From NCBI RefSeq assembly GCF_003336675.1, contig NZ_QPII01000017.1, positions 1 through 64,000 on the forward strand: a DNA stretch of 64,000 bases. The letters run 5' to 3'. The position numbers and the translations under genes were made by a program. This DNA comes from Billgrantia montanilacus (GTDB lineage Bacteria > Pseudomonadota > Gammaproteobacteria > Pseudomonadales > Halomonadaceae). Position 1 is the first letter of the stretch. The number at the start of each line of letters is the position of its first letter. Shown piece after piece: positions 20,574 to 30,876 of the stretch. The notes beneath the pieces are model-generated. The model searched no databases, had not been told where the DNA came from, and was given only the letters and a program-made list of their open reading frames with translations.

Positions 20574-20999
20574 TCAGCGCGGGCAGATTTCGTCGGCGCT
20601 GAAGAAATACGCCACTTCCCGCTCGGCGGAGGCCGGAGAGTCGGAGCCATGCACGGCATTGGCATCGATGGTCTCGGCGAAGTCGGCGCGGATGGTGCCC
20701 GGCGCGGCTTCCTTGGGGTTGGTGGCACCCATCAGGTCACGGTTCTTGGCGATGGCATCGTCGCCTTCCAGCACCTGCACGACGACAGGGCCCGAAGTCA
20801 TGAAGCCGACCAGGTCCTTGTAGAAGGGACGCTCCTTGTGCTCGGCGTAGAAACCACCGGCCTTCTCCTCGGAAAGGTGCAGCATTTTTGCGGCCACGAC
20901 CTTGAGGCCGGCCTTCTCGAAGCGTGCGATGATCTCGCCGATGGCGTTCTTGGCGACGGCGTCGGGTTTGATGATGGAAAGAGTGCGTTCGGTAGCCAT
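20574..20999 (-). CDS. ndk: Nucleoside diphosphate kinase
   Basis: 141 residues, standard length. It balances NTP pools by phosphate transfer from ATP through a phosphohistidine. Family start [17 protein letters not shown]. The active-site His is in [16 protein letters not shown]. Preceded by a probable promoter at 21153-21182 and separated by ~250 bases from iscA; in Pseudomonas this gap holds hscB-hscA-fdx-iscX. Confidence 0.97.
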   Translation of the reverse strand: MATERTLSIIKPDAVAKNAIGEIIARFEKAGLKVVAAKMLHLSEEKAGGFYAEHKERPFYKDLVGFMTSGPVVVQVLEGDDAIAKNRDLMGATNPKEAAPGTIRADFAETIDANAVHGSDSPASAEREVAYFFSADEICPR

Positions 21000-21152
21000 G
21001 TGGCCTGTCTCCGTTGGTAGTACGTATGGGGATAGCGCCACGCTGCGCCGGTCTCGAAGAGAAGCCGGCACGGCGCGGCGCTACGAAAAGGGTGCGTTCG
21101 GCGTCGCACGCCGGGGCGGCGCGACGATTCAGCGCATAAACAGTGGGCGCAG

Positions 21153-21182
21153 AGTATAACGCTCCCGGCGGGCGTTGAACAA
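21153..21182 (-). promoter_or_regulatory. Probable sigma-70 promoter of ndk
   Basis: On the minus strand, TTGTTC and TATACT are separated by 18 bases, ~155 bases upstream of the ndk start. The -10 box is good and the -35 box moderate. The gap holds no other gene. Confidence 0.45.
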
Positions 21183-21246
21183 TCGTAGGGCCTTCAGGGG
21201 AGGAACAATCGCCCCGGCTGCCAGGGTCGAGGCTTGGCGAGTCGCC

Positions 21247-21573
21247 TCAAACCGTGAAGCTTTCCCCGCAGCCGCACTGGTCCTTGACGTTGGGATTGTT
21301 GAAACGGAAGAAGCGGTTGAGCCCCTCCGAGACATAGTCGACCTCGCTGCCGTCGAGCATCTCGAGCGCGTCGGGGGCAACGAAGACGGTCACGCCATGA
21401 TCCTCGAAGGCGATGTCGTCATTGGCCGCTTCGTCGGCAAAGTCGAGGACATAGCTATAGCCCGAGCAGCCGCTGGGCTTGACCGAGACCCGCAGGCCCA
21501 GGCCCTGGCCGCGCTCCTCGAGCACCCGTTGGATCTGCTCGGCGGCGGCGGTGGTGATCGAAAGATGCGACAT
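21247..21573 (-). CDS. iscA: Iron-sulfur cluster assembly A-type carrier IscA
   Basis: 108 residues from the ATG at 21573, set by AGGAG seven bases upstream; two ATGs sit immediately before it. All three cluster-binding cysteines of A-type carriers are present: SGCSGYSY and CGCGES. The ending FNNPNVKDQCGCGESF is closer to IscA than to ErpA. It follows iscS with a 36-base gap where iscU would normally lie, so the usual scaffold gene is missing. It probably delivers clusters or iron to [4Fe-4S] targets. Confidence 0.88.
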   Translation of the reverse strand: MSHLSITTAAAEQIQRVLEERGQGLGLRVSVKPSGCSGYSYVLDFADEAANDDIAFEDHGVTVFVAPDALEMLDGSEVDYVSEGLNRFFRFNNPNVKDQCGCGESFTV

Positions 21574-21609
21574 CATCATTCTCCTGCTTGTGTGGGTGGG
21601 CATGGCCGC

Positions 21610-22758
21610 CTAGCGGCGCAGGCCCGGAAGAGCATGTTGCAGGGCGTCCAGTGCCCTGTCGATATCGGCTTCGGTGGTGAATCGGCCGAAACTGAAGCGA
21701 AGCGATGCCAGTGCCAAGGGGCGCGGCACGCCGATACCCTTCAATACATAGGATGGCTCAACGCTCGCTGAATTGCAGGCCGAACCGGTCGAAAGCGCGA
21801 TATTACGCAGCGCCATCAGCAGCGACTCGCCGTCGACACCTTCGAAGGCGAGGTTGAGAATATTGGGAACCGCGACGTCGACAGCCGTATTGCGGTGAAT
21901 GCCATCAAGGTCCGACAGGCCGTCGAGCAAACGGTTCCGCAACGCCAGGATGCGAGCCTGGTCGGCTTCGCCTTCCTGTGCGGCCAGGGCGAAGGCCTCC
22001 CCCATGCCGGCGATCTGGTGAGTCGGCAGGGTGCCGGAGCGCATGCCGCGCTCGTGTCCGCCGCCGTGAATCAGTGGCGCCAGGCGGATATCCGGGCTGC
22101 GCTTGACGTAGAGAACCCCGATGCCCTTGGGGCCGTAGACCTTGTGCCCGGAGAGCGACATGAGGTCGATGCCGAGAGCGGCGACATCGAGCGGTATGCG
22201 CCCCACCGCCTGGGCGGCATCGACATGGAACAGGGCGCCACCGGCATGCGCCACTTCCGCCAGCGCCGCCAGATCATGGATGCAGCCCAGCTCGTTGTTG
22301 ACCGCCATCAGCGAGACCAGGACGGTATCGGCACGCATGGCGTCGCGCAGCTGGTCGGGGGTGACGCGCCCGTCTTTCCCCGGGGTCAGCCAGGTCACCT
22401 CGAACCCTTCGGCTTCCAGCGCCCGGGCGGTGTCCACCACCGCCTTGTGCTCGATGATCGAGGTGACAAGATGGCCGCCCCGACTGCGGTTGGCCCGCAT
22501 GTAGCCGATCAGCGCGAGGTTGTCGGCTTCGGTGGCGCCGCTGGTCCAGACGATCTCGCGCGGGTCGGCGCCGATCAGGTCGGCGACCTGGCGGCGGGCA
22601 CTCTCCACGGCCTGTTCCGCCTGCCAGCCGAGCATATGGCTGCGCGAGGCGGGGTTGGCGAAGATGCCGTCCTGGGTGAGATGGCGCTGCATCACGTCGG
22701 CGACACGGGGGTCGACCGGGGTCGTGGCGGCATAATCGAGGTAGACGAGGTCGCTCAT
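21610..22758 (-). CDS. iscS: Cysteine desulfurase IscS, short C-terminus
   Basis: 382 residues against 404 in E. coli IscS. It aligns without gaps around the key sites: PLP Lys206 in SGHKVYGPKGIG, catalytic Cys328 in STGSACNSASVEPSY, and HGGGHERGMRSGT. It takes sulfur from cysteine as an enzyme persulfide. The protein stops at HALPGLRR, lacking the ~22-residue tail of E. coli IscS that has been implicated in docking the scaffold IscU. The neighbouring iscU gene is also missing. The start MSDLVYLDYAATTPVDPRVA is canonical. It lies 49 bases downstream of iscR. Confidence 0.93.
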   Translation of the reverse strand: MSDLVYLDYAATTPVDPRVADVMQRHLTQDGIFANPASRSHMLGWQAEQAVESARRQVADLIGADPREIVWTSGATEADNLALIGYMRANRSRGGHLVTSIIEHKAVVDTARALEAEGFEVTWLTPGKDGRVTPDQLRDAMRADTVLVSLMAVNNELGCIHDLAALAEVAHAGGALFHVDAAQAVGRIPLDVAALGIDLMSLSGHKVYGPKGIGVLYVKRSPDIRLAPLIHGGGHERGMRSGTLPTHQIAGMGEAFALAAQEGEADQARILALRNRLLDGLSDLDGIHRNTAVDVAVPNILNLAFEGVDGESLLMALRNIALSTGSACNSASVEPSYVLKGIGVPRPLALASLRFSFGRFTTEADIDRALDALQHALPGLRR

Positions 22759-22807
22759 GGGCTCGCGGGAGTCTCCATACGGGGTCTGGTGAGGCGTCCG
22801 TTGGCGA

Positions 22808-23278
22808 TCAGGGCGCAGAGGTCAGGATGGTGTTGGCATCCTGGCGGCCGCGCTGACGCTTGGCGATTCGGCGAACGTCGCCGTTCTCGACCAGCTGTCC
22901 GAGGGTGATGCCGTCGAGAAAGCCACGGATCTGCTCGGAAAGGTCACACCACAGGTGGTGGGTCAGGCAGGTATCGCCCTGCTGGCAGTCGGACAGACCC
23001 TGGCAGCGAGTGGCATCCACCGATTCGTCGACGGCATCGATCACCTTCGACACCGATATCTCCTCGGCCGGCAGCGCCAACAGGTAGCCGCCACCGGGGC
23101 CGCGGACGCTCTTGACCAGGGCAGCGCGGCGCAGGCGTGCGAAGAGCTGCTCCAGATAGGGCAGCGAGATCTCCTGGCGGCGCGAGATGTCGGCCAGGGA
23201 GGTCGGGCCCTTGTCGCTGTTCAGGGCCAGGTCAAGCATGGCGGTGACGGCGTAGCGCCCCTTGGTTGTCAAACGCAT
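22808..23278 (-). CDS. iscR: Iron-sulfur cluster regulator IscR
   Basis: 156 residues. Rrf2-family winged helix ([41 protein letters not shown]). The cluster ligands Cys92, Cys98, Cys104 and His107 fall at exactly the E. coli positions ([16 protein letters not shown]). IscR represses isc genes when it carries a [2Fe-2S] cluster and controls other Fe-S genes in the apo form. It heads the remaining isc genes. With no IscU or HscBA encoded here, its cluster must be built by proteins encoded elsewhere. Confidence 0.95.
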   Translation of the reverse strand: MRLTTKGRYAVTAMLDLALNSDKGPTSLADISRRQEISLPYLEQLFARLRRAALVKSVRGPGGGYLLALPAEEISVSKVIDAVDESVDATRCQGLSDCQQGDTCLTHHLWCDLSEQIRGFLDGITLGQLVENGDVRRIAKRQRGRQDANTILTSAP

Positions 23279-23383
23279 GCTGGGCTCGTCGAACGCATGG
23301 CTGCGTACCTCTGCGCCTCGGTATAGGGCTGGCGCTCAGTGTGCGGCGCGGCCGGTGCGGCGGGCCACGGGAGTCAGAACGCC

Positions 23384-23413
23384 ATTATGGTAAAGCCCGA
23401 GCGTTGCGGTCAA
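23384..23413 (-). promoter_or_regulatory. Probable sigma-70 promoter of iscR
   Basis: TTGACC and CATAAT on the minus strand with 18-base spacing, giving a leader of about 100 bases before the iscR ATG. The -35 box overlaps the last codons of cysE. I could not define an IscR operator by eye. Confidence 0.55.
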
Positions 23414-24273
23414 CCATTGCCCTGCTGGGCGTCGCCCTTGTCATCGGCCTTCGGCGCGTGCTGGGCCGTTTTGGGTGGGCCGCAGCAGGCATCGACATCG
23501 TCGAGGATATCGGCGAAATCCTCGTCGCGCAGCTCGGGCAGCTTGCCCTCGCGGTAACCGGCGTCCAGCTTGCGCAGCGTGCTGCACATGCGTTCGATGC
23601 GCTCGTCCACGGCATGCATGTGATCGAGCATGGCCTGGATCGAGCGTGCCACCGGGTCTGGCATGTCTTCGCTGACGCCGTAGGCGTCGAAGCCGAACTT
23701 CTGGCAGATCGCCTCGCGCCGTGCCGGGTCGACGTCGAGCACGGCGGCCACATCGGGCTCCTCGCGCTTGACGACCTTGCCCGGGATGCCCACCACCGTG
23801 GCGCCGGCGGGTACCTCCTTGGTGACTACCGCATTGGAGCCCACCTTGGCCCCGGCACCGACGGTGAACGGACCGAGGATCTTGGCGCCGGCCCCGACGA
23901 TCACGCCCTGTTCCAGGGTCGGGTGGCGCTTGCCCTTGTGCCAGCTGGTGCCACCCAGGGTAACACCCTGGTAGAGCGTGACGTCGTCGTTCACCTCGGC
24001 GGTCTCGCCGATCACCACGCCCATGCCGTGATCGATGAAGAAGCGGCGGCCGATCTTCGCCCCGGGGTGTATCTCGATGCCGGTCAGCCAGCGCGAGAAG
24101 GTCGATAGGGTGCGCGCCAGCCACTTGAGATGCTTCTTCCACAGCCAGTGCGCCAGGCGATGGAGCAGCAGTGCATGCAGGCCCGGATAGTTGGTCAGCA
24201 CTTCCAGGAAGTTGCGTGCCGCCGGGTCACGGGCGAATACGCTGTTGATGTCCTCGCGCAGGCGTTGAAACAT
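23410..24273 (-). CDS. cysE: Serine O-acetyltransferase CysE
   Basis: 287 residues. It acetylates serine for cysteine synthesis. The N-terminal helical part is short, as in the EpsC/CysE type of Pseudomonas ([21 protein letters not shown]). It is followed by the left-handed beta-helix of hexapeptide repeats, with catalytic His residues in [16 protein letters not shown] and [13 protein letters not shown]. The C-terminal ~100 residues are helical and charged, ending in a disordered Lys/Asp/Gln-rich tail. Upstream of iscR, as in Pseudomonas, linking cysteine supply to the desulfurase. Confidence 0.94.
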   Translation of the reverse strand: MFQRLREDINSVFARDPAARNFLEVLTNYPGLHALLLHRLAHWLWKKHLKWLARTLSTFSRWLTGIEIHPGAKIGRRFFIDHGMGVVIGETAEVNDDVTLYQGVTLGGTSWHKGKRHPTLEQGVIVGAGAKILGPFTVGAGAKVGSNAVVTKEVPAGATVVGIPGKVVKREEPDVAAVLDVDPARREAICQKFGFDAYGVSEDMPDPVARSIQAMLDHMHAVDERIERMCSTLRKLDAGYREGKLPELRDEDFADILDDVDACCGPPKTAQHAPKADDKGDAQQGNG

Positions 24274-24360
24274 GCGGCGGTCCTTGGGTGGCGGTGGGAC
24301 GGAGCCGGTAGCGGCATCTGTCGGGATAACTTCCCATATTGGGGGCGCAGGGAGCCGGCT

Positions 24361-25152
24361 TCAAGGCGCCGGGGTGTTGCTGTCGTCGGCGTCTTGCCGC
24401 TGTTCGCCCTGTGGTCGGGCTACCTGCTTCTCCGTGGTGGTGAGGATACCACGCAGGATATTGAGTTCCATGCGCTCGGGGCGGGCCTTCAGGGTGAAGC
24501 GGCGTAGCCGGGCCATCAGTTGCCGGGGCAGGGCCGGGTCATGGAAGCCGATGGTGATCAGCGTGCGCTCCAGGTGGGCAAAATAGTGTTCCAGCTCCTC
24601 GTGGCTTGCCAATGGCTGTTGTGGCTCGGCCTCGGCGCCTCCCTCTTCCTCGTGCTGTGCCAGTGAGGCCAGGCGGCACTCGTAGGCCAGTACCTGGACC
24701 GCCGCGGCCAGGTTGAGCGAGCTGAAGTCCGGGTTGGTCGGGATATGCACGTGGGCATGGCAGCGCTGTAGCTCGGTGTTGGAGAGGCCGCTGTCCTCGC
24801 GGCCGAATACCAGCGCCACCCGCGATTCGACGCCGGAGAGCTCATCTGGCAGCCGGCTTCCCAGCGTCCGGGGCGTGATCATCGGCCAGGGCAGGGTTCG
24901 TGAACGCGCGCTGGCGCCGACCACCAGGGTGCAGTCGGCAACGGCCTGCTCCAGGGTCTCGACCCTGCGAGCGCTATGCACGATATGATCGGCGCCCGAG
25001 GCGCGGGAAATGGTGTCGCTGGTCAGCGGCTCGCAGCGCGGGGCTACCAGGGCCAGGTCGGCAAGCCCCATGTTGTGCATGGCACGGGCGGTGCCGCCGA
25101 TATTGCCGGGGTGGCTGGTGCCGATCAGAACGATGCGGATGCGGTCGAGCAT
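24361..25152 (-). CDS. trmJ: tRNA (cytidine/uridine-2'-O-)-methyltransferase TrmJ
   Basis: 263 residues. SPOUT-fold enzyme that methylates the ribose of position 32 in several tRNAs. SPOUT features: RIVLIGTSHPGNIGGTARAM, LALVAPRC, ALVFGREDSGLSNTEL and IPTNPDFSSLNLAAAVQVLAYE (the trefoil knot). A ~90-residue C-terminal extension (EELEHYFAHLERTLITIGF) is the usual TrmJ helical domain. It diverges from suhB, as in Pseudomonas. Confidence 0.95.
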   Translation of the reverse strand: MLDRIRIVLIGTSHPGNIGGTARAMHNMGLADLALVAPRCEPLTSDTISRASGADHIVHSARRVETLEQAVADCTLVVGASARSRTLPWPMITPRTLGSRLPDELSGVESRVALVFGREDSGLSNTELQRCHAHVHIPTNPDFSSLNLAAAVQVLAYECRLASLAQHEEEGGAEAEPQQPLASHEELEHYFAHLERTLITIGFHDPALPRQLMARLRRFTLKARPERMELNILRGILTTTEKQVARPQGEQRQDADDSNTPAP

Positions 25153-25325
25153 GGGAGTCCTGCCTGTCGCGTCACGGGAAAAGAGGGCGCAGAGTCTACC
25201 ATGTCCGCTCGTGGCGATGGCACAGGCGGGCCGACTCTGCTAGGATTCGCGCCGATACGTTCGACCCGCACGCTTCGTTCGAACTAGCCTGTTCTTTAAC
25301 ACCACCGACGCTCCAAGGCCCGATC

Positions 25326-26120
25326 ATGCATCCGATGGTCCAATTTGCGTTGCGCGCCACGCGCAGTGCCGCCGAACAGTTCCTGCGCATTCGTGAGCGC
25401 ATCGAGAACTCTCACGAGGAACACAACCTCGAGCGCCTGCTCGAGGACACCGCCCGCAATGCCGAGACGCTGATCGTGCATCAGCTCAGCCGCGGATATC
25501 CGCAGCACGGTATTTCCGGCCGCTTCACCCCCCACCGTTCCGGCGAGGGAGAAGGGCAGGACATCGAATGGCGGGTCGAGCCCTTCCATGGCTATTCCAG
25601 CCTCGCCGTGGCCGGCAAGGGTTTCGCCCTGTCCCTGGTCTGCCTGGTGAAGGGGCGCCCGGAGCATGCGGTGGTGATTTGCCCCTTCAGCGATGACGAA
25701 TACCTGGCCAGCCGTGGCCGCGGTGCCCAGCACAACGGCAAGCGTATTCGCGTGCCCAAGACCACCGCCATCAGCGGCGCCAGCCTGGCCATGAGCCTGC
25801 CCGAATTCGACCAGCGCAGCCGTCACCTGCCTGCCTACCTTACCCTGGTCCAGCAGCTCGGCCCTCTGGTCCAGCTCCAGCTGGCCACTGGTAGCGGCCT
25901 GCTCGACATGGCCGAACTCGCCGCGGGTCGCGTCGATGCCGCCTTCGTGCTGGGTCTGGAGGAGCAGGACCGCCTGGTCGGCAGCCTGCTGCTCAAGGAA
26001 GCCGGCGCACTCATGGGCACCCCCGACGGTCAGCCTTCGGTGGAGGACGACGGCAGGCTCATGGCCGCCGGCCCGCGCCTCTACAAGGCCTTGGTTCAGC
26101 AGCTCAAGCCGCACTTCTGA
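25326..26120 (+). CDS. suhB: SuhB family protein with degenerate active site
   Basis: 264 residues, the size of E. coli SuhB, and in the conserved trmJ-suhB-secFD location. The overall inositol-monophosphatase fold is recognisable (MHPMVQFALRATRSAAEQF; RGRGAQHNGKRIRV; AAGRVDAAFV). The metal-binding motif, normally WVIDPLDGTTNF, reads WRVEPFHGYSSL here, so both aspartates are replaced (Glu85, His88). The upstream metal-binding Glu of the EESG-type motif is also not visible (GISGRFTPHRSG), and the WDxAAG motif reads EQDRLVG. Phosphatase activity is therefore doubtful. SuhB also binds NusG/Nus factors in rRNA antitermination in E. coli, and that role could explain retention. Confidence 0.88.
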   Translation: MHPMVQFALRATRSAAEQFLRIRERIENSHEEHNLERLLEDTARNAETLIVHQLSRGYPQHGISGRFTPHRSGEGEGQDIEWRVEPFHGYSSLAVAGKGFALSLVCLVKGRPEHAVVICPFSDDEYLASRGRGAQHNGKRIRVPKTTAISGASLAMSLPEFDQRSRHLPAYLTLVQQLGPLVQLQLATGSGLLDMAELAAGRVDAAFVLGLEEQDRLVGSLLLKEAGALMGTPDGQPSVEDDGRLMAAGPRLYKALVQQLKPHF

Positions 26121-26140
26121 TGTGACATGAAACGCTAACG

Positions 26141-26176
26141 AAACCGCCCCCGCAGCGTCGCTGCGGGGGCGGTTTT
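26141..26176. terminator. Bidirectional terminator between suhB and secF
   Basis: A 15-bp or longer perfect stem (AACCGCCCCCGCAGC with its complement, loop GTC) followed by TTTT on the plus strand; the flanking A run gives Us on the minus strand. It serves the convergent suhB and secF genes. Confidence 0.88.
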
Positions 26177-26199
26177 GGTTCCAGCCAGGGATACGCGCC

Positions 26200-27129
26200 T
26201 TACGGCAGTTCCTCCTCGCCCTCTTCCAGATTTTCCTTCTTGGTCGGGATCAGGTCCTCGCGCTCCAGCTTCACCGCGAGCAGCAGGGCCGCGGCAACGT
26301 AGATGGAGGAGAAGGTACCGACCACCACGCCGATGATCAGCGCGATCGAGAAGTAGTGGATCATGTCGCCGCCCAGCAGCAGCAGCGCCAGCAGTACCAG
26401 CAGGGTGGTACCGGACGTCGCCAGTGTGCGGGACAGGGTGAGGTTGATGGCTTCGTTGAAGATCGCCGGCATATCGTCGATCCGCGACATGCGGATCGTC
26501 TCGCGGATACGGTCGTAGACCACGATGGTGTCGTTGAGCGAGTAGCCGATCACCGCCAGCAGCGCGGCCAGCACGGTGAGGTCGAAGTCGAGCTGGAACA
26601 GCGAGAAGATGCCGACCACGATGATCACGTCGTGCATCAGTGCCAGCAGGGCGCCGATGGCGAACTTGTACTGGAAGCGAAAGGCGACGTAGAGCATCAC
26701 CACGCCCAGTGCCACCAGCAGCCCCAGGCCGCTTCGGTCGCGCAGCTGCTCACCCACCTGGGCGCCGACGAACTCGGCACGGATCAGTTCGACGGTGACG
26801 CCTTCGGCTCGTAGCAGGCTGACCACCCGCTCGCCGACATCGGGGTCGAAGGCCTGTTGCAGGCGGATCAGCACCTCGGTGGAGGCGCCGAAGGTCTGCA
26901 CCGAGACGTCGCGGAAGCCGGCGTCCTCCAGGATCAGGCGGATGGCCTCGAGCGAAGGCGCCACGCCGTAGCGCACCTCCACCAGGGTGCCGCCGGTGAA
27001 GTCCAGCCCCAGGTTGAGCTGCTGAAACAGCAGCGAGACGATCGACACCAGGATCAGCGCCGCCGACACCGCGAAGGCGATGCGGCGCTTGCCCATGAAG
27101 TCGAACTGTCGATTGTTGAGGATTTTCAT
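26200..27129 (-). CDS. secF: Protein translocase subunit SecF
   Basis: 309 residues from the ATG at 27129, chosen because AGAGG lies five bases upstream inside the secD end; a GTG two codons earlier is possible. The first membrane helix is preceded by FDFMGKRRIAFAVS. The signature LNLGLDFTGGTLVEV follows, then a short periplasmic domain and five more helices, including AVIGYSLNDTIVVYDRIRE, the conserved SecD/F motif. SecDF uses the proton or sodium gradient to pull exported proteins through SecYEG. Confidence 0.95.
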   Translation of the reverse strand: MKILNNRQFDFMGKRRIAFAVSAALILVSIVSLLFQQLNLGLDFTGGTLVEVRYGVAPSLEAIRLILEDAGFRDVSVQTFGASTEVLIRLQQAFDPDVGERVVSLLRAEGVTVELIRAEFVGAQVGEQLRDRSGLGLLVALGVVMLYVAFRFQYKFAIGALLALMHDVIIVVGIFSLFQLDFDLTVLAALLAVIGYSLNDTIVVYDRIRETIRMSRIDDMPAIFNEAINLTLSRTLATSGTTLLVLLALLLLGGDMIHYFSIALIIGVVVGTFSSIYVAAALLLAVKLEREDLIPTKKENLEEGEEELP

Positions 27130-27138
27130 TACCACCTC

Positions 27139-28989
27139 TTATATCCAGAGCTTCTTGACTGGTTTGCCACCGTAGGTGAGGTTCACCATCGAGCGGGTCA
27201 CCAGCAGGGCGGTGAACAGCGATGTGATGATCCCCAGCGACAGGGTCACGGCGAAGCCCTTGACCGGCCCGGTGCCGATCGAGAACAGGATGACCGCCAC
27301 CAGCAGGGTGGTGATGTTGGCATCGACGATCGAGGTGAAGGCGCGCTCGTAACCGGCGTGTATCGCCTGCTGGATCGACAATCCGCTGCGCAGTTCCTCG
27401 CGTATTCGCTCGAATATCAGCACGTTGGCATCCACCGCCATGCCCAGCGTCAGCACGATGCCGGCAATGCCGGGCAGGGTGAGGGTCGCACCCAGCATCG
27501 ACATGGCGGCAATCAGCAGGGTCAGGTTGAGCGCCAGGGCCACGTTGGCAAAGATGCCGAACACCTTGTAGCGGATCAGCATGAACAGCACCACCAGCAG
27601 CAGGCCGATCTGTACCGACATGACGCCGCGCTTGATGTTTTCCGCACCCAGGCTCGGGCCGATGGTGCGCTCCTGTACGAAGTAGATCGGTGCCGCCAGC
27701 GAGCCGGAGCGCAGCAGCAACGCCAGCTCGGCCGCTTCTGTGGGCGAGTCGAGCCCGGTGATGCGGAAGCTGTTGCCCAGTGCGCTCTGGATGGTCGCCA
27801 GGCTGATCAGGCCACGCTCGGTATAGGGTTCGCGAACGGTGATTTCCTCGCCGTCCTCGATCACCGTGCGGTCGCGTGTCCGGTGCTCGATGAATAGCAC
27901 CGCCATGTTCCGACCGATGTTGGTGCGGGTGGCGCGGTTCATCAGTGTGCCGCCGGTACCGTCCAGGTTGATGTTGACCTGGGGCCGGCCGTTCTCGTCG
28001 AAGCTGCGGCTGGCGCTGGAGACGCTGTCGCCGGTGATGATCACGTCACGCATCAGGTCGGCGCTGCGCGAAGGATCGTTGCGGAAGCTGAAGGACTCAG
28101 TCTCGACGTCCGGGGTGTCGGGGCGTGCCTCGAGGCGGAATTCGAGGTTGGCGGTCGCACCCACCACCCGCTTGGCAGCCACGGTGTCCTGCACGCCGGG
28201 AAGCTCGACCACGATCCGGTCGGGGCCCTGCCGCTGCACCATGGGCTCGGCCACGCCCAGCTCGTCGACCCGGTTGCGCAGGGTCGTGAGGTTCTGGTTG
28301 ATGGCATAGTCCTGGAGGTCGTTGACCGCCTGCTCGGTCATGGTCATGACCAGCTGGGCGCCACGTCCATCGCCGGCACTCTCGTAGTCGAAGTCGCGGA
28401 ACTCGCGGGCGATCAACCGGCGGGCAGTATCGCGATCCTCTTCGTTGGCGAAGGTAATCGTCAGAGTGCGGTCTTCGATCTCGGTGCCGCGGTAGCGGAT
28501 GCGCTCGCTGCGCAGCTGCTCACGCATGGCACTGGCATTCACTTCGAGCCGTTGCTCGAGCGCTGCGTCCATGTCCACTTCCAGCAGGAAGTGTACGCCG
28601 CCGCGCAGGTCGAGTCCCAGGGTCATGGGCGAGGCGGAGAGCGCCTGCAGCCACTCTGGTGTCGCTTCGGCAAGGTTCAAGGCCACGACGTAATCGTCGC
28701 CGAGCATATCGGCGATCATGTCTCGGGAGCGCAGCTGGTGGTCGGGATCGTCCAGGCGGATGAGGACACGGGTGTCCTCGCTTTCCACGCCCTTGATGTC
28801 GATCCCGGCGTCGAGCAGCGACTGGCGAATGCTGTCGAGCTGGCCGGCATCGATGGTGGCATCGCCGCGGGCACTACTGATCTGTACCGACGGGTCTTCC
28901 GGATAGAGGTTGGGCAGCGAGTAGACCAGGCCTACGAGCAGCACAATGCCTATCAGCAGATACTTCCACAGGGGGTAACGGTTGAGCAT
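27139..28989 (-). CDS. secD: Protein translocase subunit SecD
   Basis: 616 residues, typical for gammaproteobacteria. An N-terminal helix (LLIGIVLLVGLVYSLPNLYPEDP) is followed by LGLDLRGGVHFLLEVD, a large periplasmic domain, then five C-terminal helices with GMAVDANVLIFERIREELR and the final TRSMVNLTYG. With SecF and YajC it forms the accessory complex of the Sec translocon. It lies nine bases from secF, and yajC is upstream on the same strand. Confidence 0.96.
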   Translation of the reverse strand: MLNRYPLWKYLLIGIVLLVGLVYSLPNLYPEDPSVQISSARGDATIDAGQLDSIRQSLLDAGIDIKGVESEDTRVLIRLDDPDHQLRSRDMIADMLGDDYVVALNLAEATPEWLQALSASPMTLGLDLRGGVHFLLEVDMDAALEQRLEVNASAMREQLRSERIRYRGTEIEDRTLTITFANEEDRDTARRLIAREFRDFDYESAGDGRGAQLVMTMTEQAVNDLQDYAINQNLTTLRNRVDELGVAEPMVQRQGPDRIVVELPGVQDTVAAKRVVGATANLEFRLEARPDTPDVETESFSFRNDPSRSADLMRDVIITGDSVSSASRSFDENGRPQVNINLDGTGGTLMNRATRTNIGRNMAVLFIEHRTRDRTVIEDGEEITVREPYTERGLISLATIQSALGNSFRITGLDSPTEAAELALLLRSGSLAAPIYFVQERTIGPSLGAENIKRGVMSVQIGLLLVVLFMLIRYKVFGIFANVALALNLTLLIAAMSMLGATLTLPGIAGIVLTLGMAVDANVLIFERIREELRSGLSIQQAIHAGYERAFTSIVDANITTLLVAVILFSIGTGPVKGFAVTLSLGIITSLFTALLVTRSMVNLTYGGKPVKKLWI

Positions 28990-29181
28990 GCGAGCCCTGC
29001 CCTTGGTTGCTGAATACGGGTTGCTGAAAGTGAGAAGGAGTGGCTGAAAAATCGGCTAACGAGACGACAATACGGCCGCATGCCCGTTGGCGCGAAGGGC
29101 GCCCGGGGCATCGGCCGGATTGCGACCCTCGCCGTTACCCGACCGGGGAGGGTCGATCGGCAAGGACGAGGAGCGTCGAAG

Positions 29182-29511
29182 TCAGATGGACTTGATGGTG
29201 CCCTTGGGCAGCACGTTCGCCACAGCGCTCTTCTGTACATTGACCTCGGTATTGTCCGCAATTTCCAGGGTGATGAAATCATCGCCAACCTTGGTGATCC
29301 GGCCCAGCAGGCCACCGCCGATGACCACTTCGTCGCCCTTGGAGAGGCCGCCGACCAGTTCACGGTGCTGCTTGGCCCGCTTGGCCTGAGGGCGCCACAG
29401 CAGGAAATAGAAAATCAGTACGAAGCCGACCAGCATGACGATCTGAGCGATGCCGCCACCGGCGGCGCCAGCGTCCTGGGCCATGGCCGGAGAGATGAAG
29501 AAATCCAGCAT
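29182..29511 (-). CDS. yajC: Preprotein translocase subunit YajC
   Basis: 109 residues with one N-terminal transmembrane helix (IVMLVGFVLIFYFLLWRPQAKR), followed by the small cytoplasmic domain with GDEVVIGGGLLGRITKVGDDFI. It is part of the SecDF-YajC complex. The 192-base gap to secD holds only a weak inverted repeat (GACCCTC with GAGGGTC, 29124-29154) and no recognisable arrest-peptide gene. Confidence 0.94.
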   Translation of the reverse strand: MLDFFISPAMAQDAGAAGGGIAQIVMLVGFVLIFYFLLWRPQAKRAKQHRELVGGLSKGDEVVIGGGLLGRITKVGDDFITLEIADNTEVNVQKSAVANVLPKGTIKSI

Positions 29512-29610
29512 GAGAGGCGTGTCTCCTGAGAGGGTAAGTTAAGGTTGCGTGCGAGAAACGTTTATCCAGCGATGCTGCGAGGCGGGCGGGCCAGGGCAGT
29601 CGACCGGTCA

Positions 29611-30810
<1,200 letters not shown>

Positions 30811-30876
30811 TCACGGCGTTTGCCGGGCAGGAAGCCGGGTGTGAATGAGTCGGCGTTGAATTCAGCATGATCGAAC

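Noticed and set aside
20504-20728. N-terminal extension of rlmN by 75 codons
   Set aside because: Overlaps ndk in another frame and has no similarity to RlmN.
29124-29154. Inverted repeat between secD and yajC as a secretion-sensing arrest element
   Set aside because: Arms of only seven bases with a long loop and no small open frame resembling an arrest peptide.
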